Origin: an uncultured Methylophaga sp.
GTDB lineage: Bacteria > Pseudomonadota > Gammaproteobacteria > Nitrosococcales > Methylophagaceae
NCBI GenBank assembly: GCA_947631375.1
Contig: CANRLD010000025.1
Coordinates: 1 to 14,228, forward strand
DNA: 14,228 bases
Direction: 5' to 3'
In this document: in pieces, positions 7,841 to 13,423 of the stretch
Numbering within the stretch: the stretch's first letter is position 1
How the letters are laid out: every line of letters starts with the position of its first letter
The notes under the pieces: model-generated
Database searches by the model: none
What the model was told of the DNA's origin: nothing
The model's input: only the letters and a program-made list of their open reading frames with translations
Position numbers and translations under genes: made by a program

Positions 7841-7859
7841 AATTTATTATCAATAAATT
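7841..7859. repeat. AT-only 8-bp inverted repeat in the SDR-GGDEF gap
   Basis: Arms AATTTATT (7841-7848) and AATAAATT (7852-7859) are perfect, with an ATC spacer. It starts 14 bases past the SDR stop codon on the leftward strand. The stem is AT-only, so it would be weak as a terminator; it may instead be a protein-binding site or a UP-like AT-rich element for the GGDEF gene. Confidence 0.4.
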
Positions 7860-7873
7860 CAGAGCCTTACGTT

Positions 7874-8638
7874 TTATGACAAAACTTTGACGGGGATGTT
7901 GTCCATTTGAGCTGACAGGCACTGACCATGCAGATGACGGCTTTCTTCACTGGCGATATAGAGGTAGGCAGGAATGACCGCGCAAGGATCAGCGATATTC
8001 TGCGGGTCAATAGCCGGGTAAACGCGTGCATGTAGGCTGGTTTTTACCTGTCCTGGATCTAGGCAGTTCACTTTTACCTTGCCTTCAGCTTCGCACTCTA
8101 AAGACAACTGATGACAAAAACATTCGATAGCGGCTTTGCTCATTCCGTAAGCGCCGCGATACGCTTTGTTTTGCTGGCTATCAGTGGTGAAAATAATAAA
8201 GCTTTGCTGCGGAGCCTGGCGTAATAAAGTAAGGCAGGCATGAGTCAGCAGATAAGTTGCGGTCAGATTAACTTGAAGTGCTTCGAGCCACTGCCTGATA
8301 TCTTGATTGGCAACCGGAGCGAGTTGGCCCACATCTGCAGCACAGTGAACAAGACCGTCGAGATGACCAAAGCTCTCTTGTATTGATTGTGCCAGCTGCT
8401 GATAATCCGTAGCCGTTGCTCCCTTAAAATCTACCGGGAAAATGGCGGGTTGAATATTTGTTTCCTGCAAAATAACATCATATAACTGCTCCAGTCGGGC
8501 AAGATGCTTATCCAGCAGAATAACAGTCGCACCATGTCGGGCATAGGCTAAAGCCACTTGGCTACCAATGCCACCGACGGCACCGGTAACCAAGATAACT
8601 TTTCCGCTGAGCATGGATTTCTCAGCTTGAGCTATCAT
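7874..8638 (-). CDS. Short-chain dehydrogenase/reductase, YciK-like
   Basis: Classical-type SDR of 254 residues with a Rossmann fold for NAD(P). The dinucleotide motif TGAVGGIG (18-25), Asn124 in QVNLTATY, the YxxxK pair Tyr164/Lys168, and DPG (194-196) are in order. The overall layout (ILVTGA..GIG, ARHGATVILL, LDGLVHCAA, GAYGMSK, PAYLYIASEESRH) resembles E. coli YciK, a housekeeping oxidoreductase of unknown substrate. Two oddities: the usual NAG motif reads CAA, and the catalytic Ser normally 12-13 residues before the Tyr is replaced by TTDS (151-154), with Ser154 only 10 residues before Tyr164. Substrate is unknown. Starts at 8638 (4 bases after the lipoprotein stop) and 8614 (GAG 6 bases upstream) are both reasonable; an upstream extension to 8689 overlaps the lipoprotein gene and is unlikely. 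Confidence 0.87.
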   Translation of the reverse strand: MIAQAEKSMLSGKVILVTGAVGGIGSQVALAYARHGATVILLDKHLARLEQLYDVILQETNIQPAIFPVDFKGATATDYQQLAQSIQESFGHLDGLVHCAADVGQLAPVANQDIRQWLEALQVNLTATYLLTHACLTLLRQAPQQSFIIFTTDSQQNKAYRGAYGMSKAAIECFCHQLSLECEAEGKVKVNCLDPGQVKTSLHARVYPAIDPQNIADPCAVIPAYLYIASEESRHLHGQCLSAQMDNIPVKVLS

Positions 8639-8642
8639 GAAA

Positions 8643-8999
8643 TTATTCAGATTTTGGAACAATACGGCCGTAAGTGACTTTGCCGTCAAGCAATTGAGCG
8701 ACGATTAATGCATCGTCATTGTGCCATTCCAAAATTTCAATGTTCATCGCATCTAATTGACGTTCCTGGGCAATATCAGGTTCACCATACGTGCTGACCA
8801 GTTCTTCTCTGCTGGTGCCTGCCTGGATGCCATCAGTGCTGGTTTCGGCCGTTGCTTCTGGTGCTGAGTCAACTGTTGCGACAGGTGCCGAAGTGTCTGC
8901 TTCGTTATTATTAGTGGTGGCAGTGTTATCGTCACTACAGGCAACCAGTGCCAGACTCAAAAAAAGACCGGTAAAAATTAAGCGCATACGATTTAACAT
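8643..8999 (-). CDS. Small lipoprotein with BamE/SmpA-like C-terminal region
   Basis: A 118-residue exported protein. Residues 1-20 form a lipoprotein signal peptide (basic MLNRMR, then a hydrophobic core) ending in the lipobox LVAC, so Cys21 would be lipidated. Asp at the second residue after the Cys is not seen; the sequence is CSDD, Ser at +2, which points to the outer membrane under the E. coli sorting rule. Residues 22-57 are a Thr/Ala/Asn/Glu-rich flexible linker. Residues 58-118 carry GTSREELVSTYGEPD (61-75), a turn common to BamE/SmpA-type domains, followed by short beta-like stretches. The ATG at 8999 has GAGAGGA 6 bases upstream. The next gene (SDR) begins 4 bases after the stop, suggesting an operon. 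Precise function is not recognised; it is not BamE itself. Confidence 0.85.
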   Translation of the reverse strand: MLNRMRLIFTGLFLSLALVACSDDNTATTNNNEADTSAPVATVDSAPEATAETSTDGIQAGTSREELVSTYGEPDIAQERQLDAMNIEILEWHNDDALIVAQLLDGKVTYGRIVPKSE

Positions 9000-9047
9000 G
9001 AGGCATCCTCTCTTCTGTTTTAATGGTTTAAACGAACTAATTGGTCG

Positions 9048-9079
9048 AGTATAACAAGCTATTCCAGTGATATCGACAC
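9048..9079 (-). promoter_or_regulatory. Predicted sigma70 promoter for the lipoprotein-SDR genes
   Basis: On the leftward strand an extended -10, TGT followed by TATACT (9053-9048), matches five of six consensus bases. A weak -35-like TCGATA lies 17 bases upstream. Transcription would start near 9041, leaving about a 42-base leader before the ATG at 8999. It lies in the 87-base gap after hpnE, so the lipoprotein, SDR and perhaps GGDEF genes can be expressed apart from hpnE. Confidence 0.5.
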
Positions 9080-9086
9080 GTTACTG

Positions 9087-10367
9087 TCAAAAAACTGAAG
9101 CAAGTAATTTCCCGGCTGCATGATAGCCGTTAATGATGGCCCCTTCGAGGGTGGCTGGATAGGGATTGGCTACATAATCACCGGCGAGATAAAGCCCTGT
9201 TATCGGTGTTTCAGTAGACGGTCTTTGCTCATTTTCAGCCACACCACAACAAAAAGTAGCTCGTTTTTCCCGAATCACCTGACTGGAATGCAGTTCTCCT
9301 GGCGGAATGGATAAAATGTCGGCCAGCTCATCAACAACGGCTTTTGTTAATTGTTGTTTGCTGAAGGCTTCATGTGCTCCTGGGCCACTGATTACCACTG
9401 CCAGTAAGCCCGGAGATTGATCAGAGCGATCAAACACCCACTGGACCAAACGATTACTCGTCCCGATTATCGGCGATGGCAACCGATAATCGGCTGAAAA
9501 TTGCAGGTAAACGGTAGCAATCGGATATTCCATTACCGGGGAGCAGGTCAGCACGTCTCCCAGCAGGGTTTGTAAGGCGTTGGGGGCAACGGCGACAATG
9601 ACCTGGCTGGCAGGAGTCATTTCGCCTGACTGACTGATAACGCCTGTCACTTTGCCGTCAGTAATAGATATTTTCTTAATCCTGTTGTGTTGGCGGACCT
9701 CGCCGCCATGCGCCAAAATGAACTGTTGAGCCGGTTCAGCAATGATCTCGCCCAGTGGCTTTTGAGGAATAAGCAGATCCGCAGCTTGGCGGTCAGCTGC
9801 CAGACTATCCTGTAAGGTTTGAGCAAAAACACGGGCCGAAGCCTGCTCTAGGGGGGTATTTAATATCGCCAGACATAACGGTTTCCAGAGTTGTTCAATC
9901 AGCCGGCGAGATTGTCCGCTTTGCTCACACCATTGCATAACACTTAACTTGCCCGTGCGTGACATTGCCTTTAGTTGCATGGCGAAACGAATAAAGCGGT
10001 ATGTGTCCTGCCAGCCAAGGCTCTTATAGAGCGACGGTAACAGGGCAATAGGCCAGGGCTGCGATGATCGTGCCGACAGGGTTAATGCTGGATAATGTGG
10101 ATCGTCAATAATGAGATCCAACGGCTGGCGATAAAACAGTTGCCGCTGATCCAGTTTCAGTCGCTCAATCAGATCCAGCATATTGTGGTACGCACCGATC
10201 ATCAGGTGCTGGCCATTATCAATGTCAATGCCATTCCACTTGACGCTGCGAGCACGTCCACCCAGACGTTTCGCAGATTCAAAAATAATCGGCCGCTGGC
10301 CTGCCTCACATAACCTAACCGCTGCTGAGAGGCCGCTCCAGCCACCGCCAATGATGATGGGCTGCAT
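9087..10367 (-). CDS. hpnE: Hydroxysqualene dehydroxylase HpnE (FAD-dependent)
   Basis: FAD amine-oxidase/phytoene-desaturase-fold protein of 426 residues. HpnE reduces hydroxysqualene to squalene, the final step of the HpnC/D/E route from FPP. The N-terminal dinucleotide fold has GGGWSG (7-12), Glu30 at the end of the second strand for ribose binding, and GGRA (36-39). NGQHLMIGAY (51-60) is a hallmark of this subfamily. The C-terminal FAD motif is AGDY (395-398) with TLEGA (406-410). It lies directly after hpnD, which settles the name over generic desaturase. An in-frame GTG at 10400 would overlap hpnD by 26 bases and add 11 residues; I prefer the ATG at 10367 because the FAD fold then starts at residue 3, although neither has a clear Shine-Dalgarno. 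A carotenoid desaturase role is the main alternative. Confidence 0.9.
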   Translation of the reverse strand: MQPIIIGGGWSGLSAAVRLCEAGQRPIIFESAKRLGGRARSVKWNGIDIDNGQHLMIGAYHNMLDLIERLKLDQRQLFYRQPLDLIIDDPHYPALTLSARSSQPWPIALLPSLYKSLGWQDTYRFIRFAMQLKAMSRTGKLSVMQWCEQSGQSRRLIEQLWKPLCLAILNTPLEQASARVFAQTLQDSLAADRQAADLLIPQKPLGEIIAEPAQQFILAHGGEVRQHNRIKKISITDGKVTGVISQSGEMTPASQVIVAVAPNALQTLLGDVLTCSPVMEYPIATVYLQFSADYRLPSPIIGTSNRLVQWVFDRSDQSPGLLAVVISGPGAHEAFSKQQLTKAVVDELADILSIPPGELHSSQVIREKRATFCCGVAENEQRPSTETPITGLYLAGDYVANPYPATLEGAIINGYHAAGKLLASVF

Positions 10368-10374
10368 ATTACGG

Positions 10375-11226
10375 TCAGGCTTTGGCCAGTTTTTTTTCAC
10401 GACGCACAGTTTTCCAAGCCAACCAGAGCTTGCGGATGGGTGTCAGTGAAATACGTTGCTGCATGACGGGGAAATTCTCATTGGCAATTTCCTGTAATGT
10501 CGTGCGATAGATTTCAGCCATAATCAGGGCGGTGCGCTGACGATAACGATCCTGGTCTGGCAGTAACTGCATAGCTTGCTGATAATAATGTTCGGCGCGT
10601 TGTGCCTGGAATGCGAGCAATTTCGTCAAGGCCTCCGTTTGTTGCAGCTGGAGAATACTTTGTGTACTTACCCCGAATTGCTGTAACTCATCTTCCGGGA
10701 GATAGATTCGTCCACGTTCTGCGTCTTCACGTACGTCGCGGATGATATTGGTCAACTGAAATGCCAGCCCAAGTTTTTCTGCAAACTTCAGCGTGTTTCG
10801 ATCGGTAAAGCCAAAGATCTCGGCAGATAATAGCCCGACAACGCTGGCAACTCGATGACAGTAGAGGGCCAGATGTTTAAACGCCGGGTAGCGGTGCTGT
10901 GTTAAGTCCATTTCCATGCCGTCGATAATTTCATGGAAATATTCTTCATTAAGCGCGAAGTCCTGCAAAGTAGCCGATAGCGCCTTACCAACAGGATGCG
11001 TAGCGTTACCAAGAAAGCTGCGATGCACTTCTTCCCGCCACCAGGCCAGTGTCTGTGCTGCAATAGACGGATCGCTTATTTCATCTACAGCGTCATCCAC
11101 TTCACGGCAGAAAGCGTAGAGTGCCATGATGGCATCACGCTGCTGTGGCGGCAGAAACAGAAAGCTGTAATAGAAACTGGAACCACTTTTTGCTGCTTTA
11201 TCACGGCAGTATTGTTGCGGTGTCAT
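10375..11226 (-). CDS. hpnD: Presqualene diphosphate synthase HpnD
   Basis: Trans-isoprenyl diphosphate synthase of the squalene/phytoene synthase fold, 283 residues. HpnD condenses two FPP to presqualene diphosphate, the first committed step to squalene. SGSSFYYSFLFLP (14-26) and ALYAFCREVDD (35-45) are typical of HpnD rather than HpnC. Asp-rich motif 1 is DDAVD (44-48) and motif 2 is DVRED (164-168), both for Mg-diphosphate binding, with RGRIYLPEDEL (171-181) after it. The start ATG (11226-11224) overlaps the ferredoxin stop in an ATGA junction, a sign of translational coupling; hpnE starts 7 bases after the stop. HpnC, which turns presqualene diphosphate into hydroxysqualene, is not in the window. 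Phytoene or dehydrosqualene synthase is possible, but partnership with HpnE makes squalene synthesis the best reading. Confidence 0.92.
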   Translation of the reverse strand: MTPQQYCRDKAAKSGSSFYYSFLFLPPQQRDAIMALYAFCREVDDAVDEISDPSIAAQTLAWWREEVHRSFLGNATHPVGKALSATLQDFALNEEYFHEIIDGMEMDLTQHRYPAFKHLALYCHRVASVVGLLSAEIFGFTDRNTLKFAEKLGLAFQLTNIIRDVREDAERGRIYLPEDELQQFGVSTQSILQLQQTEALTKLLAFQAQRAEHYYQQAMQLLPDQDRYRQRTALIMAEIYRTTLQEIANENFPVMQQRISLTPIRKLWLAWKTVRREKKLAKA

Positions 11227-11525
11227 TTTAGTAACCGTTTGACAATCTTGCCTTGCATAAGATGGCTATCAATAATTTCATCAATATCCGCTTTGTCATG
11301 ATACTGATACCAGATTCCTTCAGGGTAAATCACCATGATCGGCCCCAGCTTGCAACGATTAAGACAGCCAGCGTTGTTGACGCGTACTTTTGCAATGTTC
11401 AGTGCTTTAACGCGCTGTTTAGCGTAATCACGTAAAGCCTGGGCATCATCCTCGGCGCAGCTTTGAGAGCCATCATCACGCAGGTGCGTACAGAAAAACA
11501 GGTGATATTTATATATTTCAGCCAT
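11223..11525 (-). CDS. Thioredoxin-like [2Fe-2S] ferredoxin
   Basis: A 100-residue protein of the thioredoxin-fold ferredoxin family (the fold of Aquifex Fd4 and the NuoE C-terminal domain). Four Cys at 12, 23, 54 and 58 match the C-x10-C ... C-x3-C cluster-binding pattern; GCLNRCKLGP (53-62) is the most conserved stretch, followed by MVIYPEGIWY (64-73). It is probably a soluble electron carrier whose partner is not known from sequence. The last bases overlap hpnD by 4 (ATGA), and hpnE follows, so it may feed electrons to the FAD of HpnE; this is inference from context. The ATG at 11525 lacks a good Shine-Dalgarno, but earlier in-frame starts are not apparent and the length suits the family. 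It lies 64 bases downstream of ispB on the same strand. Confidence 0.92.
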   Translation of the reverse strand: MAEIYKYHLFFCTHLRDDGSQSCAEDDAQALRDYAKQRVKALNIAKVRVNNAGCLNRCKLGPIMVIYPEGIWYQYHDKADIDEIIDSHLMQGKIVKRLLK

Positions 11526-11554
11526 AGTGGGTCAGCATAACTCAAGCTCGGGGA

Positions 11555-11582
11555 AATAAACAAAATACCCCAGATTGCTGGG
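11555..11582 (-). terminator. Possible weak terminator after ispB
   Basis: On the leftward strand CCCAG (11582-11578), loop CAAT and CTGGG (11573-11569) form a 5-bp GC-rich hairpin, followed by a T-rich but interrupted stretch, GTATTTTGTTTATTT. It starts 8 bases beyond the ispB stop and precedes the ferredoxin gene. The interrupted T-tract suggests partial rather than complete termination. Confidence 0.45.
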
Positions 11583-11589
11583 ACAACTG

Positions 11590-12558
11590 TTAAAACTGAC
11601 GTGAAACAGCAAAGTCAGCCAGATCAATTAATGCCGTTTTGTACTCGGAATCCGCTACATTCAGCAAGCAGGTTTTAGCCTGTTCCACTTCACGGGCTGC
11701 TGCTGCGGCGGTGTAATCAATTGCTCCGGTTTCCTTGATGATATCAATAATATCGTCAATCTTGTCGCGCTGCCCTTGCTCGATGGCTTCGCGAATGATG
11801 GCGGCCTGCGCGGCTGATCCATGTTGCATGGCGTAAATCAGCGGCAATGTCGGCTTACCTTCTGCTAAGTCGTCACCAATATTTTTACCGATGATTTCGC
11901 TGGAGACGCTGTAATCAAGCAAGTCATCGACTAGTTGAAAGGCGCTGCCGAGGTGCATGGCATATTTACCTAATGCGCTTTCAATAGCGCCCGGTGCACC
12001 GCTAATCAAGGCACCGAGTTGGCCGGCTGCTTCAAACAGTTTGGCGGTTTTATGATGAATGACCTGTAAATACCGTTGTTCAGTTGTGGAGGCATCATGC
12101 ACGTTCAAAAGCTGTAGTACTTCACCTTCAGCAATCACGTTTGTCGTGTGTGAAAGAATTTTCATTAACCGCATGGAATCCAGTTCAACCATCATTTCGA
12201 ATGCGCGGGTATAGAGAAAGTCGCCGACCAGCACGCTGGCTTCATTGCCCCAGACACTGTTAGCCGTTTCCTGTCCGCGACGCATGGTGGAACTGTCAAC
12301 GACATCGTCATGTAACAGGCTTGCGGTGTGAATAAACTCAATAATCGTCGCCAGCTGGATATGCGCAGTTGCGTTATGACCACATGCCCGGGCACTGAGC
12401 AGCGCGATGGCAGGCCGTAAACGCTTACCGCCACTGTTGATGATGTAATGTCCGAGCTGATTGATTAATACAACCTCAGATTGCAGCCGTTGTTGTATCA
12501 TTGCATCGACTGCACTCATATCCTGCTGGATAAGTGCGTAAATGGATTGTATCTCCAC
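11590..12558 (-). CDS. ispB: Octaprenyl (long-chain polyprenyl) diphosphate synthase IspB
   Basis: Elongates FPP with IPP to the long all-trans diphosphate (C40 in E. coli) used as the ubiquinone/menaquinone side chain. 322 residues, the usual length. GGKRLRP (43-49) binds IPP. The first Asp-rich motif is DDVVD (84-88) and the second DDLLD (211-215). Ala79 and Ser80, at positions -5 and -4 before the first motif, are small, as in long-chain synthases. GKNIGDDLAEGKPTLP (224-239) completes the active site. The start is GTG at 12558, chosen because it aligns with the E. coli IspB N-terminus (LxxQDMxxV); no strong Shine-Dalgarno is visible. It is divergent from rplU, the standard gammaproteobacterial arrangement. 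Exact chain length cannot be read from sequence. Confidence 0.95.
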   Translation of the reverse strand: MEIQSIYALIQQDMSAVDAMIQQRLQSEVVLINQLGHYIINSGGKRLRPAIALLSARACGHNATAHIQLATIIEFIHTASLLHDDVVDSSTMRRGQETANSVWGNEASVLVGDFLYTRAFEMMVELDSMRLMKILSHTTNVIAEGEVLQLLNVHDASTTEQRYLQVIHHKTAKLFEAAGQLGALISGAPGAIESALGKYAMHLGSAFQLVDDLLDYSVSSEIIGKNIGDDLAEGKPTLPLIYAMQHGSAAQAAIIREAIEQGQRDKIDDIIDIIKETGAIDYTAAAAAREVEQAKTCLLNVADSEYKTALIDLADFAVSRQF

Positions 12559-12621
12559 GGGACTGATATCTGCCTGTCTGGTTTACTGAAACGCGTACTT
12601 TCTCATGGGCTACGGCGATTC

Positions 12622-12639
12622 GCAAATATTTCAATTTGC
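12622..12639. repeat. Inverted repeat in the ispB-rplU divergent region
   Basis: Perfect arms GCAAAT (12622-12627) and ATTTGC (12634-12639) with a 6-base spacer. The repeat ends two bases before the predicted rplU -35 box, a position where an activator or repressor dimer could act on either divergent gene. No regulator can be named. Confidence 0.4.
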
Positions 12640-12641
12640 AT

Positions 12642-12670
12642 TTGATCTGCCATCAGAAAGCGGTTAAAAT
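12642..12670 (+). promoter_or_regulatory. Predicted sigma70 promoter for rplU-rpmA
   Basis: TTGATC (12642-12647, four of six consensus bases) and TAAAAT (12665-12670, five of six) are separated by exactly 17 bases. Transcription would start near 12677, giving a leader of about 49 bases before the rplU ATG. Placement in the divergent ispB-rplU region supports it. Confidence 0.6.
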
Positions 12671-12680
12671 TGTCGGTCTT

Positions 12681-12715
12681 TTGGTGGGCTTCCCAGCAAT
12701 AACATTTATTTTTTT
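12681..12715 (+). promoter_or_regulatory. Leader hairpin and T-tract before rplU
   Basis: Within the predicted rplU leader, TTG (12681-12683) and TGGG (12685-12688) pair with CCCA (12692-12695) and CAA (12697-12699), across one G-G mismatch and a 3-base loop. A run of seven T (12709-12715) follows 9 bases later and abuts the GGAG ribosome binding site. The gap is too long for a standard intrinsic terminator. It may be an L21 leader structure or a U-rich ribosome-standby segment. Confidence 0.4.
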
Positions 12716-12725
12716 GGAGACAGCG

Positions 12726-13037
12726 ATGTACGCTATTGTCGCGACTGGCGGTAAACAGTACCGCGTTAAAGAGGGCGAAAAGCTCCGTATTGAAAAATTG
12801 TCTGCCGAAACCGGGGATACGGTTGAGCTGGATAAAGTTCTGTTGGTAGGGGAAGGCGAAGATATTAAAGTTGGCGCTCCTTACCTTGAAGGCGCAAAAG
12901 TGACTGCAACCGTTTCAGCGGTTGGTCGCGGCGATAAAGTGAAAATCATCAAATTCCGTCGTCGTAAGCACCATCGTAAACAGATGGGGCATCGCCAATC
13001 TTATACAGAAATCCAAATCACTGGCATTACTGCCTGA
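12726..13037 (+). CDS. rplU: 50S ribosomal protein L21
   Basis: Component of the large ribosomal subunit that binds 23S rRNA. 103 residues from ATG 12726, as in E. coli. The N-terminal MYAIVATGGKQYRV is the family signature, and KIIKFRRRKHHRKQMGHRQ (about 75-93) is the basic rRNA-binding segment with the L21 KxxRRKxxRxxxGHRQ pattern. GGAG (12716-12719) lies 6 bases before the ATG. An open frame reaches upstream to 12636, but that part spans the predicted promoter and adds a non-L21 leader, so it is rejected. rpmA follows after 28 bases, and the two form the usual L21-L27 operon divergent from ispB. Confidence 0.98.
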   Translation: MYAIVATGGKQYRVKEGEKLRIEKLSAETGDTVELDKVLLVGEGEDIKVGAPYLEGAKVTATVSAVGRGDKVKIIKFRRRKHHRKQMGHRQSYTEIQITGITA

Positions 13038-13065
13038 AGATTGACAAATTTAAAGAGGATTTAAC

Positions 13066-13323
13066 ATGGCTCACAAGAAAGCTGGTGGTAGTACCCGCAA
13101 CGGTCGCGATTCGGAAGCGAAGCGCCTTGGTGTAAAACGTTACGGTGGTGAAGCTGTATCAGGCGGCAGCATCTTGGTTCGTCAGCGTGGTACGCGCTTC
13201 CATGCTGGTCGCAATGTTGGTGTAGGTCGTGACCACACCTTGTTCGCGATAGTGAGCGGGAAAGTCGTATTCGAAACCAAAGGTGCAAACAATCGCACGT
13301 TTGTCAGCATTGTTGCCGAATAA
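13066..13323 (+). CDS. rpmA: 50S ribosomal protein L27
   Basis: Large-subunit protein whose flexible N-terminus reaches the peptidyl transferase centre. 85 residues, same as E. coli. The start MAHKKAGGSTRNGRDS directly follows ATG, so there is no Firmicutes-type cleavable N-terminal extension. GVKRYGGEAVSGGSILVRQRG (22-42) and FHAGRNVGVGRDHTLFA (45-61) are conserved. AGAGGA lies about 7 bases before the start. It is co-transcribed with rplU and followed 40 bases later by a strong terminator hairpin. Confidence 0.98.
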   Translation: MAHKKAGGSTRNGRDSEAKRLGVKRYGGEAVSGGSILVRQRGTRFHAGRNVGVGRDHTLFAIVSGKVVFETKGANNRTFVSIVAE

Positions 13324-13363
13324 GTTATCAAGTTAGCCCGCTTTTGGGGCCAACAGCTGAAAG

Positions 13364-13385
13364 CCCCGCTGATGCGGGGTTTTTT
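13364..13385 (+). terminator. Intrinsic terminator after rpmA
   Basis: CCCCGC (13364-13369), loop TGAT and GCGGGG (13374-13379) form a perfect 6-bp GC stem followed at once by six T (13380-13385). This is a textbook rho-independent terminator ending the rplU-rpmA transcript. obgE begins 39 bases on, so obgE needs readthrough or its own promoter. Confidence 0.9.
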
Positions 13386-13423
13386 GTTTGTGGCAAACAT
13401 TAAATATTTATCTGGTCGGCAGT

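Noticed and set aside
8639..8689. SDR start at 8689
   Set aside because: It would overlap the lipoprotein gene by 47 bases and add residues before the usual YciK-like N-terminus; starts at 8638 or 8614 fit better.
12636..12725. N-terminal extension of L21 from base 12636
   Set aside because: The extension covers the predicted promoter and leader, has no L21 similarity, and a good ribosome binding site precedes ATG 12726.
13386..13398. GTTTG-TGG-CAAAC hairpin after the rpmA terminator
   Set aside because: Five weak base pairs with a 3-base loop and no T-tract or conserved context; most likely chance in a short AT-rich gap.
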